From: Siphlonurus alternatus
Taxonomy: Eukaryota; Arthropoda; Insecta; Ephemeroptera; Siphlonuridae
DNA length: 64,000 nucleotides
Assembly: GCA_949825025.1 (NCBI GenBank)
Contig: OX463781.1
Coordinates: 23,257,538-23,321,537 of the forward strand
Direction of reading: 5' to 3'
Shown here: piece after piece, positions 48,630-60,565 of the stretch
Position numbering within the stretch: the stretch's first letter is position 1
Layout: every line of letters begins with the position of its first letter
Notes under the pieces: model-generated
The model's database searches: none
What the model was told of the DNA's origin: nothing
What the model saw: only the letters and a program-made list of their open reading frames with translations
Position numbers and translations under genes: made by a program

Positions 48630-48968
48630 GAGATAGTAGAATGTGAAAAATTTAGTGGCTTGATCGCCTTGATCGAAAGAAGGGGTAAAAATATGGTACT
48701 GTGAATTTTTTCAGAGTTTTCTGAGACTGGGAACTTTTTAAAAAAATTATTGAAATTCTATTTTGATAACGTCACGTGCGGTACTCCTTAAGAAAAAGGA
48801 TAGGGCTGTGCCGCCCGTGACGTCATAAAATTAGACTTTCAATAATTTTTTAAAAATAGTTCCCGGTCTCAGAAAAATCTGAAAAAATTCACGTACGCAG
48901 TACAATATATTTTTTTACCCCTTCTTTCGATTAAGCCACTAAAATTTTCACATTCTATAAAATATCTC
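48630..48968. repeat. Hairpin P3 (related to P2/P4)
   Basis: 339-bp palindrome with outer arms GAATGTGAAAA, AGTGGCTT and AAGAAGGGGTAAAA. Its inner part is shared with P4: CTCCTTAAGAAAAAGGATAG, then CCGTGACGTCA and TTTCAATAATTTTTTAAAAA. Confidence 0.7.
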
Positions 48969-50141
48969 ATTTTTTCTTTCCGGAAAAAATAGTCCCATAA
49001 AAAAATATAAACCCCCCTCAGATTTCGTTTAAAAAAAATCTGATGTGTTTATAGACTTAGGAGTTTTAGGAGTTTTATGGTAAGAAGAGATGTTTAGGAG
49101 CTATATAGGATCAATTTTTTATTTAAAAAAAAAATAGCCTTTATTTGGGCTGCGGAAAGCAAATATATGCTTCAAAAACGTCATACTTGGCTTACGGGAA
49201 CCGGTATAACAAAAAAACTAAAACCCATAGAGAAAATCTGAAAGCAGGATGTTGTAGACACATATGGTTATGCATCCATAGAAAAAATCAAATTTAATCT
49301 ATATGCATAATATTTTCCGAGTTACTGGAGCCGCCGTTTGCTACATTTGCATTCTGAATTCTGACGCCATTTCGTAAATACGAGGCCCATTGTCCCTCAA
49401 TTTTGAATATATTTGAAAAATACAAAAACCATTTTTGTAGGTTCATTATACAAACATGTCCTGTGATTTAATTTTATTAAAATCAAAGAACTTTAATATT
49501 TGGTGGTGTAGGCATGGCCACATGACGTGAAATGGCATAATATTCGATGTTGCTTTTAGAAGGTTATAGCTATATATAGTACATTTTTGGAGCTATAAGC
49601 TAGTACTCGAAAAATACATGAATAAATTTATAGACGTATTACCAAATAATCGAAGTAATGAAGTACCCACGAGAAAATAAATGCGAATAAATTGTGAATA
49701 CGAGTGAAAAATTCACACATTTTCCCACATGTTGAAGCCGATTGACGACTCTCTCATGCAGATTGATGCGTCATTCACGCATTTTAACAAATTTTTAATA
49801 ATTTAACAAAATAAGTGTATTTCAAGCAATTTCGCCCATCCATATTGACATATACTGATTAATATTCACATAGTTGACTAGAGCAACTCCACGCATTTTC
49901 ACATAAATTGACGTATTATTAATTTAGTATCAACTTCACCTCTATTGATGCAAATTGAGTTGATTCCACTCGCCCATTTTCATGAATTTTCACGCAGTTT
50001 CATCCAATTATGATCCAACATTTTTTATAAAGTCAGTTCATGTATACTGACGCACTTTCAGCCAGTTTGATGCAAAGTACGTTCACTCACTTTGAAACTT
50101 TTTCATGAACATTCACCCATTTGTCAACCAATTTTTTTCAT

Positions 50142-50680
50142 AAAGTCCCCTCATGCAAATTGACATATTTTGACGCATTTCCACCAATTTGCTGACCATT
50201 TTTTTTCAGAAAGTCCCCTCATGCAAATTGGCACATTTTGACATATTTTGACGCATTTTCACCAATTTGTTGACCATTTTTTTTCACAAAGTCCCCTCAT
50301 GCAAATTGACACATTTTGACATATTTTGACGCATTTTCACCAATTTGCTGACCATTATTTTTCATAAAGTCCCCTCATGCAAATTGGCACATTTTGACAT
50401 ATTTTGACGCATTTTCACCAATTTGTTGACCATTTTTTTTTATAAAGTCCCCTCATGCAAATTGACACATTTTGACATATTTTGACGCATTTTCACCAAT
50501 TTGCTGACCTTTTTTTTTATAAAGTCCCCTCATGCAAATTGACACATTTTGACATATTTTGACGCACTTTCACCCATTTGTTGACCATTTTTTTTTAGTA
50601 AAGACCCCTAATGTTTTTTCACGCATTTTCACACATTTTCACACATTTTCACGCACTTTGAACTATTTGTTCGACAATTT
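50142..50680. repeat. 78-bp minisatellite array, left orientation
   Basis: The phrase AAAGTCCCCTCATGCAAATT starts at 50,142, 50,210, 50,288, 50,366, 50,444 and 50,521, with a diverged copy at about 50,600. Spacing is 68, 78, 78, 78, 77 and 79 bases. Each unit continues GACACATTTTGACATATTTT, GACGCATTTTCACCAATTTG, CTGACC. Divergence rises toward both edges. Confidence 0.85.
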
Positions 50681-51064
50681 TTTTTAACAACATCCTTTAG
50701 TGCATATTAATGTATTTTAACATATTTTCAGCATCTCTCAGTAGGAAATTTGACGTCCCATGACCAGCAAGTGACGTCATGGAACAAGGCGTGAAAAAAT
50801 TTTATTCATGTGAGGGGACTTAGGAAAAAAATTAGTCGACAAATGGTCGAAGTGCGTAAAAATGTGTGAAAATGCGTGAAAATACATTAGTGGTCTTTAT
50901 TAAAAAAAAAGGGTCAACAAATGAGTGAAAGTGCGTGAAAAAGTGTGAAAATGCGTGGATATGCATGAAGGGACTTAATGAAAAATGTTGGTCGACAAAT
51001 GGGTGAAAGTGCGTGGAAAAGTGTGAAAATGCGTGAATATGCATGAGGTGACTTCATGAAAAAA

Positions 51065-51840
51065 ATGTTCTACAAATCTGGTCACATGACCGGAAGTCAT
51101 GTGACTTGGCGGTTGGTAGTAACACAAGATGGCTGACGCAGAGAGGTTATAGAAAGCTCCTCGTGTGTGTATGGTGATTTATGAGGTGTTTAAGTGAAGT
51201 TTTACTTATTCCTGAACATTAAATAGTTAATTACAATGAAGTTAGGTTACCATTCGTTTGTCCAGTGTTAATATTTGCCATTTTTTCGCACTTTTTATGA
51301 TGTAAAAAGAGAAAATTTAATGTTGCATTTTTGCCGGTCGAGTTTTCAAAATGTCAGATTTAATTGGAGTCGCATAAAATATCGAAGATTAAGCCACGAC
51401 GAGAAGTTCTATCAGATAAGTAAAAACAGTTCTTATTAATTTATTTAATTATGACGAAGTATAAAAATAATTCCTTTAATAGTTAAATTATTCAAAGGAA
51501 TCATTAATTATAAAAAGTAGTGAAAACCTTATACTGCTATATATTATAGTCAGCCTAGTAAGTTTTTTTTTTTATAAAAGCCTCTCATTTTATACTAGCT
51601 GTATATCTGTATACCGGCCTATATTTCTGTTTGTAAAAATTATTGTTTTTATTTTGCTTTCGATGTTTGACAAATGAGAACAATCTTTATTACTGTACGT
51701 AAAAATTTGCGCGCGTTTCTTTGTGGATTTTTCGTACATTTCAGGTATCCATGGGGACTGAGGCCATGGGACTGCATTCACTTCCAATGGTTTGGTGAGC
51801 TAGCCTGCGACGAAAAATGCATGAGACCATGTGTAAAAAT
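51065..51840 (+). other. Unique promoter/exon-like patch inside the composite element
   Basis: Between the opposed arrays lies non-repetitive DNA with GTCACATGACCGGAAGTCAT (E-box and ETS-like words) followed by ACACAAGATGGCTGACGCAG (YY1-like AAGATGGC, with ATG opening MADAERL then stop). At 51,745-51,794 a 50-base segment has a good acceptor (TACATTTCAG) and donor (GTTTG|GTGAGC). It could be a captured host promoter with two exons. No family is recognised and splicing is unproven. Confidence 0.35.
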
Positions 51841-51899
51841 TTGGTAAATGATGGTGTGAAAATTCGTGGGAATGAATGAATTTTGCATGTATAGACTTT

Positions 51900-52340
51900 G
51901 TGAAAAAATTACTTGTTAAATGTATGAAATTTCGTGAAAAGGTTTGAAAAATATTAAATTTGAATGACTGGAATTTGTAAAATAATATGGTTGATAAAAG
52001 CGTGAAAGTTCATGAAAAAGCGTCAAAATGAGTGAATTTGAAGGACTGAACTTTGTAAAAAATAATGGTTGATAAAAGTGTGAAAGTTCATGAAAAAGCG
52101 TCAAAATGAGTGAATTTGAATGACTGGACATTGTAAAAAATTATGGTTGATAAAAGCGTGAAAGTTCGTGAAAAAGCGTCAAAATGAGTGAATTTGAATG
52201 ACTGGACTTTGTAAAAAAATTATGGTTGATAAAAGCGTGAAAGTTCCTGAAAAAGCGTCAAAATGAGTGAATTTGAATGAATGGACTTAAGGAAAAAAAT
52301 TAATCAATGAAAGTGTGAAAGTTCATGAAAAGGCGTCAAA
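51900..52340. repeat. About 76-bp minisatellite array, right orientation
   Basis: Repeated phrase GTTGATAAAAGCGTGAAAGT, then TCATGAAAAAGCGTCAAAAT, then GAGTGAATTTGAATGACTGG and ACTTTGTAAAAA. At least five copies are recognisable, related in wording to the inverted left array. Confidence 0.8.
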
Positions 52341-52344
52341 ATGT

Positions 52345-52945
52345 GCGAGCCAGTATACCTGAAAGTGTGTGAATTCGAGCGAAGTATTTTGGTGGCAGGC
52401 ATTTACGTCAATATTTGTTAATATTAATCAAATTACATGAAAATGTGCCAATATATGATATCAAATTCACTCGCGCATATTGACTCAGAAAAGGGGCGAA
52501 ATTTAGGTGAATTGGAGTCAATATGCGCGAGCCAATATACCTGAAAGTGCATGAAGTCGAGCGAAGTATTTCGGCAGGCATTTACGTCAATACTAATCAA
52601 AATACGTGAAAATGCGTCAATATAAAGTACCAAACATCGCCAAAGTGCATCAATACACGTTAATTCACTTGCGCATATTGACTCTAAAAAGGGGCGAAAT
52701 TTAGGTGAATTGGAGTCAATATGCGCGAGCCAATATACCTGAAAGTGCGTGAAGTCGAGCGAAGTATTTCGGCAGGCATTCACGTCAATACTCGTCAATA
52801 TTCATCAATATACGTGAAAATGCGTCAATATAAAGTACCAAACATCGCCAAAGTGCATCAATACACGTTAATTCGCTCGCGCATATTGACTCCAAAAAGG
52901 GGCGAAATTTAGGTTAATTGGAGTCAATATGTGCGAGTGAATTTG
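52345..52945. repeat. About 190-bp tandem repeat, three copies
   Basis: Units start GCGAGCCARTATACCTGAAA at 52,345, 52,527 and 52,725. They include TCGAGCGAAGTATTT, GTACCAAACATCGCCAAAGT and GGGGCGAAATTTAGGT, the last followed by an AATTGGAGTCAATAT junction. Copies two and three are nearly identical over about 198 bp. Confidence 0.82.
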
Positions 52946-53261
52946 TTGTGAGCTTTCACTCTTATTTTCTCGTGGGTACGTATATACGTCATGCAGACCA
53001 TGCAGTTTATTTTATATTTAATATTTATTAAAGTGGAGTGACGATCGAGCGATTGCATTTTTTTAACATTTTATTTTGTTCCGATAAAAAATTCTTCACC
53101 AAAAAAATTCCCAAAGTTGGTGTTTTGGTCCGTTTTGGTGGTCTTTTAATTTTTTAACATGTAGTCTTACATATATGGAACAGAAAACAGCTTTTTACTC
53201 AAAACTTATTAATTAATTGGTCCGAAAAGTTTCAATCTAGCTATATAATCTATCATGAATA

Positions 53262-53574
53262 GAGTATTGTCCTCAATTTTTTTTATTGCAGAAATGGATA
53301 GAGGGTGCAAAGTTATGCTACCCTGATTTTTTTCAGATTTTTTAGAGCCCGGGAACTATTTTTAAAAAATTATTGAAAGTCCTTTTCGTGACGTCACGAG
53401 ACGCCGCTCCTTAAGAAAAAGATAGGACTTGCCGCCGCGTGACGTCACAAAAAGGACTTTCAATAATTTTTTAAAAATAGTTCCAGGTCTCAAAAAAATC
53501 TGAAAAAAATCAAGGTAGCATAACTTTGCACCCTCTATCCATTTCTGCAATAAAAAAAATTGAGGACGATACTC
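53262..53574. repeat. Hairpin P4 (TTGCAGAAATGGATAGAGGG family)
   Basis: 313-bp palindrome bounded by GAGTATYGTCCTCAATT. The arms carry ATTGCAGAAATGGATAGAGG, GTGCAAAGTTATGCTACC and two TGACGTCA sites flanking the centre CTCCTTAAGAAAAAGATAGG. The minus-strand 139-codon ORF across it is a by-product. Confidence 0.72.
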
Positions 53575-53699
53575 CATATTCTTCAATGCATTTTCAAATA
53601 TTTTTTTACGGACCATTTTCCTGGAAAAAAAATTGGAATTTTTGTGGGTTATTTTAATTGCCCATGAGGAATATTTCAATGGGAATCTTTGACCTGCCA

Positions 53700-54090
53700 A
53701 TTTGGTCGCCATATTTTTACTGGAAGATATTCGTATGTTGAAGATCAGCAGATTTTGACACCATGGGCATATATTGCGCAAATTTCCGGCTCCAAAATCA
53801 GAATTAATACAAGTACCGCGAATTTTTTTTAGAGTTAATTCTTTTTACTTAAACTGAGCTGGCCGGGGTTGCAAATAATATTTTAATAGTGGCAAATGTA
53901 AAAGGTTATATAGTGACAATACGTGAGTTTCAATTCGGAAACAGAAATTGTGTAAAGAATTAACAATACCGCGATCGAAAAATTGCTCCGTATAAATAAT
54001 AGGATCTTACGTGTAGTGCGCCCAATCTGTTCTTGTAAAAGTAATGCCAGGACAAAGGTCGCGATGACGTCAAGGTCACAGCTTCCCATT
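53700..54090 (-). repeat. Dispersed repeat X, copy A
   Basis: Inverse-oriented relative of copies at 55,595 and 58,256. Shared words, read on the minus strand: GGGAAGCTGTGACCTTGACG, CCTTTGTCC, GGAGCAATTTTTCGATCGCG, CACGTATTGTCAC, CCTTTTACATTTGCCACTAT. The minus-strand ORF at 53,883 is not conserved among the copies. Confidence 0.65.
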
Positions 54091-54342
54091 AATATATAAT
54101 TATATATATTTCACTCAATTCACGTACGCTTTTAATTATTTCTTATGCCAGTTTTGCCGGAAAGTTTTTTTTTTTTTTTTTTATCGTCGTCACTTAATTG
54201 CACTATAGCTGCCTTTTAGTTAAATTAATTTAGTATATTTATGATTATATATAATATATATATATATATATAATTATTTATATACAGAATTAATTATTTT
54301 ACAGATGTGAACTTTTAATATAATATTTTAATAATTTAATTA

Positions 54343-54457
<115 letters not shown>

Positions 54458-55265
54458 TTAATAAATATAAAAATTACTACAGACTCTGCATAATACCGTT
54501 TATTACAATTAATTATAATATAAATACACGTACAAGTCAGTGGAGTAAAAAATTTGAACAATTAATTAGCTCCGTTTATTGCATTTGTTATATTAGTGAC
54601 GTCATGAATCATATGTTCTAATCAACCGACGTAGATTTAATAGAGCTACGTCGGGTGACGTCACGGATGTTTTGAACATTGAAAAAGTTCCGGCGTAGAT
54701 TTAATGCGTCTACGACCGGCGTAGACCCAGACAGTTCCGTTTACAAACGCGGCGATAGAAATGTAAGGTGTACCAACTGTAATAAGTTTTCACTAAAATT
54801 TAGTTACATTTTTTATAATTTAATTTTATGTTAATATATTGCTAAAAATTATTATTTTACCAAAATTTCTTTACATTTTTACTATTAACTTATAACAAAA
54901 TTATAAATAGTAGTATTTTGAATTTATGTCGATCCCTAAATTTGTTGTGAAGTAGGTTTACGGTTGGTAGTGTTGTGCCCCTGTTGATATATTGCCCGCA
55001 TAGCACGTTCGTGGCGGCAGCGCGGCAGCGCGCGGCAGGTCCGCAGGTGTGGCGAATGGGAGGAGGGGGAGGCATATGGCAAATATTCCTCTCACAGCCC
55101 ACAGGAGCCAGGAGCCACAATAGTGAACCAGTGATGAGCAAATATAGTTTTAAATGTACAAAATTATGGTATTTTTTAAAATCTGTGGCATAAATTTTCA
55201 AATCGTTGGAAATAAATTATAAATTTTTAGTATCACAATTTAGCTCTTTCCTCATTTTTCATAAT

Positions 55266-55330
55266 ATCCCTACCCAGTACCCCGCCGCGAGCTGTAAGCT
55301 CTTAGGGGTGTATCCTTGTAAAAAAAAAAT
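55266..55330 (+). mobile_element. SINE 3' tail fragment
   Basis: TACCCCGCCGCGAGCTGTAA followed by GCTCTTA matches the tail of the SINE at 23,611 with one substitution. It then runs into GGGGTGTATCCTTGTA and poly(A). Only the 3' end is present, as expected of 5' truncation or decay. Confidence 0.55.
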
Positions 55331-55490
55331 ATAATATATATATTATAATGTTGATTATTATAATATATATATGACTTAATTATAAAATTATATCTTTATT
55401 TTAAATATCATGTAACAATGATTAATATATTATATTAAAATGTTTAAATTGAAAATGTTGATTTTTTTTATTTTCGTGACTAATTATATA

Positions 55491-55563
<73 letters not shown>

Positions 55564-55594
55564 ATATATCATTATTCATATTGGAATCGAAGCT

Positions 55595-55990
55595 CAGGAA
55601 GCTACTGTGACCTTTACGTCATGCAACCTTTGTCCTACCATTTACTTACAAGAAAAGATTGGGCACACGTAAGATCCTATACGGAGCAATTTTTCGATCG
55701 CGAATTGTTAACCCTCTAAATAAGTAATGTTTACAAATTTAAAACTACGTATTGGCACGAACCTTTTACGTTTGTTGCTATAAAAATTTTATTATTTGCC
55801 TTGGGTCAGTTTAATTAAAGAGGATCTAAAGAATTTCACGGTAGTATTGTTTTGACTTCGAGCCGAAAAAACGTGCGCAGAAGGGTTGCGCGCCGATGCG
55901 CGGTGGTTGTAGCACGAGGCGTTCAGGGTAGAAGACGGTATTCCACCGCCGCCCGCTGCACATGCGCAGTAAGTATTTTTGCTTCCCTCT
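55595..55990 (+). repeat. Dispersed repeat X, copy B
   Basis: Plus-oriented: GGAAGCTACTGTGACCTTTA, CAACCTTTGTCCTACCATTT, ACACGTAAGATCCTATACGG, AGCAATTTTTCGATCGCG, then ACGTATTGGCACGAACCTTT. The end CTGCACATGCGCAGTAAGTA is inverted at 57,595-57,670. Confidence 0.65.
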
Positions 55991-56505
55991 AGAAATAAAA
56001 TTTGGTTTTGATCGGACAAAATTTTTCTATCAACTTAATTTAACATGGAAATCCCATAAAGAAGTAATGCAAATCGTGAATCCACCCCTAAAAAGGCATG
56101 AAAGAGTGATTTTAAAAAAATTCTAACACATGTAAAAAAACTTACAACCCTTGGCTTTTTATCATGTATATATGCCAAATTTCAACTTTGTAGCTGAAAG
56201 TCCTCCCGCCGAAAATTTAGCGTACGATTGGAACACCATTTCTGGCCCTGACTGTATATATATATAATATATATTTATATATATATTATAATATATATAT
56301 ACTGTTATTGTACCTAATATGTATATTATTTGTTCCCGCTTTAAAAATGATAATATAATGAATAATAATCAATATATATAATATATAAAACATATATATT
56401 ATATTGCATTGATTATTCACATTTTGAGTGAATTATCCCAGACTATTATAATATATTATATGCTGCGCACCCAATTATATTAGCTAGCTGCATATATATA
56501 TATAT

Positions 56506-56564
<59 letters not shown>

Positions 56565-56955
56565 TTCCAATTTTTTTTTTTACAATTTATTATTTTTTGC
56601 TTTTTTGCAATAATTTAATAATAATTAATTATTTTTTAATAATTATGAGTTATGATATAACGTACAAGTAAAACGTAAAAGATCGGAGATAGGATATATT
56701 TGATAATTAGAATAAATTTTGTCATAATGAAAAAGATATATATTATATGTCGACTATCGATGCAATCCACGTAATCTATGTTGAACCTGCAATGTACAGC
56801 CAGTTGTTTGAAGAAACGAATTGAATTGACTCAGCTATCGAGCTATATAAAGCTCTTGATTATTATAAATTATACATATTAATATTATTATATAATAATA
56901 TCATGTATATATGCATACATGCATATATACATGACGTCTCAGGGATTCCATAGAT

Positions 56956-57447
56956 ATGTCAATGTTAAAAAATGTATATTACGCATATTTTCACTCGATT
57001 TTATCTTATGGAATCGAAATATGGGGTCATACTAATCAATGTCTAATGTCGCGTGTGTTTAAGCTGCAAAAAAGCGCTATTAGAATATTAGCTGGTGTCC
57101 CTGCGGGGACAAGTTGTAAAGAAATATTCAAGGATTTAGACATTTTACCTGTTCCTGCACTGTACATTTCAAGGGTATGGATCTTTGTGAAAAAAAATCA
57201 ACATTATTTTGCTCATTGTAAGCTTACTCATATGTATAACACAAGGCACAAAAATATGTTAGCCCTTGAATATCATAGAACGTCTGCTTACGAGAAAGGT
57301 CTCATGTACTCAGCCCAATTGTTTTATAATGGTTTACCTGAAGATATTAAAAGTGAAGAAAATATTTTTACATACAAGAAGAAAGTGAAGTGTTACTTGT
57401 TTTTAAGGAATGTGTATAAGATTGACGATTTTTTCAAGAAAGACTGA
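56956..57447 (+). pseudogene. 5'-truncated non-LTR retrotransposon (LINE) ORF2 C-terminus
   Basis: 163 codons without a stop encode the region after the reverse transcriptase catalytic core. Markers are YFHSILSYGIEIWG, VFKLQKSAIRILAGVPAGTS, CKEIFKDLDILPVPALYIS, YNTRHKN and YNGLPEDIKSEENIFTYKKK, seen in jockey/CR1-type insect LINEs. The RT palm with its YADD motif, the endonuclease and ORF1 are absent, so this is a dead 5'-truncated copy. A 3' UTR of about 90 bases follows, ending in AATTGAATTTGAATAC-type repeats. The frame is open, so the insertion may be fairly recent. Confidence 0.85.
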
Positions 57448-58255
57448 ATATTTATTAAAATTGTAAAGTGCTTTGTAATTAATGATGTATTGTTGACTTG
57501 TCTTTAAGAATTGAATTAAAAAATTGAATTTGAATACTCCAAGGCACTCCAAGCCGCTTCAAAAAATATTCATAAAAACTAGCGCGAATTTGAAGCAAAA
57601 ATACTTACTGCGCATGCGCAGCGGGCGGCGGTGGAATACCGTCTTCTACCCTGAACGCCTCGTGTTGTAGCAGGAGTCAAAATCAGCAAACGAACATATA
57701 TAGCGTTTGCTTGGCTTTGTTGTTGTTTACATTCAGCAGTAGGAACTGAGAGAGGGAACTGGAATCACTTAATTTATTCCTCCTAATTTAACATATTTTA
57801 ATTTTTGTTAACAATAATATATACGTAAGAAATAAATATACATAACTTGAACATATACATTTTTTTTATTTTACCTAGTTTCTTTATCATTACTTTTTGT
57901 TGTTCCGTTTCCCCCTCGTATTCAAAAGTCCGCGGGGAAAGCAATGGCCGGTGATTGGCTGAATTTTTTTAAGAATCTTAGGGTCAATATCAGTGCATAA
58001 GTGTCGTAAAATGGTCATTATTGACGTGAAATTTGGAGTCGATTTACATTTTATTTAATGATTTATTGTATTTTTCACAGATATCATTGGCAAATATTGT
58101 ATTTTTTTCCATTTACTTGACATCTCAATCTATCAAATAAAATAATTGTCAAATGTACCACGATTGTCATATCGCAGAAAATAAATAGTTTTTGGTATGC
58201 TACTACCATGTTAAATAGGTGCTTTTTGCCTACATTCACGTGACGTCATATTTTT

Positions 58256-58580
58256 GTGACGTATGGTGAAAGACCCGTATATAACATGGCGACTAAGTTT
58301 TCTGGTGGATGCGTACCAGTTCTTTTTCCAAATTTAAAATCACGTATTGTCACTAACCTTTTACATTTGCCACTATTAAAATATTATTTGCAACCCCAGC
58401 TCAGTTTAAGAAAAGAGACTCTAAAAAAATTCGTGGTGTTTATGTTCTGATTTTGGAGTGGGAAATCTGCGCAAAAAAGTTTGCGCGATACATGCGGTGT
58501 CAAAATCCACTGATCTTCAACGTACGAATATCCTCCAGTTAAAATATGGTAAATAAATCGGCAGGTCAAAGCTTCCTAAT
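58256..58580 (+). repeat. Dispersed repeat X, copy C
   Basis: Plus-oriented copy: CACGTATTGTCACTAACCTT, TTACATTTGCCACTATTAAA, ATATTATTTGCAACCCCAGC, TCAGTTTAAG, then TCTTCAACGTACGAATATCC and GCAGGTCAAAGCTTCC. It aligns with the inverse of 53,700-53,960. No intact ORF is common to the three copies. Confidence 0.62.
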
Positions 58581-59255
58581 CGCTTAAAAGTTAAAAGCAG
58601 CTCAAATTTGATATTATAAAAGTTGAGAGGTATATAGCTCGATCGTGCGGTTCAGGCGGGATCGACGAGTCGATCAGTCGAAACTCGTATCTCTCGGCGC
58701 ACTTACTCGTTTATTAAATAATATCATTATATTCCAAACTTATGCAACATAATATACGCGTAGAAAAGAAAGTATTGTATTAGAGAATCTCTGATATAAT
58801 AATAATTAATATAATTATATTCTAACTACAGTTGATTTCTTAGAAACGCGCGCTCGTGTTGATTTGTCGCCAGTGGGATATATAATAGTCTATACGTGTA
58901 TTCTAAGATCTAGCTTTTATACTGCATTTATACTTGCATATATTATACAATATATATAAAATATAGACACTATATAGACAGTATACTATATATAATTTTA
59001 TTTTCACTGATAAATTTACAAATGGCTTTATATTATACTTGTTAGTGCATATATATAAATAGCTTTAGAGCTGTATAGATATTAATTGTAAATCCAGATC
59101 GAGAGCTGCATGGGGGGAGGAAAGCTCTGGTCCCCTGAGACATGCGTACGGAAATTACCGTTAATTATAACAATTAATCATACACACTCTTTTTTTTTAT
59201 ATATATTTTTAATATATATATCACAGAAAGCGTCGGAAAGCGAAACACATCGTTC

Positions 59256-59301
<46 letters not shown>

Positions 59302-59440
59302 CTTTTCTAGCCATGTGGCCCACCAGAGATAAACGAAGTTACAAATAAATGTGCAAACCAAACCCCAAGCACCCCATCATTTGTTTATAAATAATTAATA
59401 ATATATATGCATATAGATATTGCATGGATGGTCACTGATA

Positions 59441-59555
<115 letters not shown>

Positions 59556-60565
59556 TTCTATATACATTTATAAAAATAATAATTATGTTTTCATATTTCA
59601 TTGCATTTTGGTATGAAATTTATGCAATATATTGTATTATCATTTATCCACATGCAGATTCAGATAATTTCAGATAAAAAAAAGCAGATGCATTTTTCTG
59701 CTGTGCGCATTAGCAACGCAATTTATTAGGAATTTAGTAAATTTTATTGCCGTAAGGTATAATAAAATCTCCTTTGCACACCAAAGTATGAATGCATTTA
59801 CAGTTCCATATAATATATTTTAACTTTACAATTTTATTTAATATCTACAGAGTATTTATTAAGTCCAGAACTTTGATGTCATGGGTAATTTAATATATTT
59901 GACATCCGTATATTATTATGCAAACATGCAAGCAGAACTAGAACATCAAGCTTTTATATTATTTAATAAAAAGTGAGAGTGAATCGACACTCCCAAAATG
60001 AGTCCATATAGTTAATAATTATATATATTTATATAATAAATACCTAAATATTTAATTATTATATTATATAATATGTTATAAATATAATATATATAATACA
60101 CACAATATTGAAAAAATGCTAATATTTTATTATTATGCATTTTAAATATATTTAAAAAAGTATAATATACAATTTTGAAAATATCAAATATGAATTACGA
60201 ATTAAATAAATTATAATACATATAATATATAAATTATTAAAAAAAAAAAAAAAAAGTGGGACTCCTGAAATAAATCGAGAATGTCGAGAACATTGTAAAA
60301 ATCTGAAAATAATAAATATTTTTAATTAGAAATGAGTTTATTTTTCATTTTTTAATGATGCAATGTCATCATTTGCATGGCAGAAACAATGATTATTTAA
60401 CAGTATGACAAATTACATTTGTACAAACTAAAGAAATTACGTCACAATTAGACACAAAAGTGAGAGTGACTCTCAAATTGAGCTGGTCCTACTTCAATAC
60501 AAGTGGCAAGCTTGTTACTTGGTCAGTACGTTTTTGTCTCTGCAGGTGCCAGGGACGTCGTCGCA

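Larger units (their letters stand above)
49663..52979. repeat. Nested 3.3-kb block of divergently oriented minisatellites
   Basis: Bounded by exact inverted 18-mers GTACCCACGAGAAAATAA. From the left to about 50,700 the strand carries TTTTGACGCATTTTCACC-type units; from 50,790 to 52,900 the complementary orientation appears (GTGAAAATGCGTGAA). The block thus folds on itself, with a unique spacer at 51,065-51,840. No protein is encoded; the repeated-peptide ORFs at 50,832 and 52,433 are artefacts of the array. Confidence 0.7.
54748..56940. other. Repeat-dense intergenic DNA right of composite element
   Basis: Holds a GC-rich patch (54,975-55,125; GCGGCAGCGCGGCAGCGCGC) with no recognised product, the SINE tail at 55,266, TA tracts at 55,488-55,570 and 56,508-56,562, repeat X copy B, and further AT palindromes at 56,250-56,480. 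The two 72-103 codon ORFs over the GC patch are not family-assignable. Confidence 0.65.

Noticed and set aside
50142..50680. CRISPR-like array
   Set aside because: Units are direct 78-bp tandem repeats without unique spacers, in a eukaryotic genome; a minisatellite.
50832..53781. Minus-strand ORFs with repeated peptides (for example 52,433-52,798 and 53,362-53,781)
   Set aside because: They follow the period of the minisatellites or hairpin P4 and are not conserved between copies.
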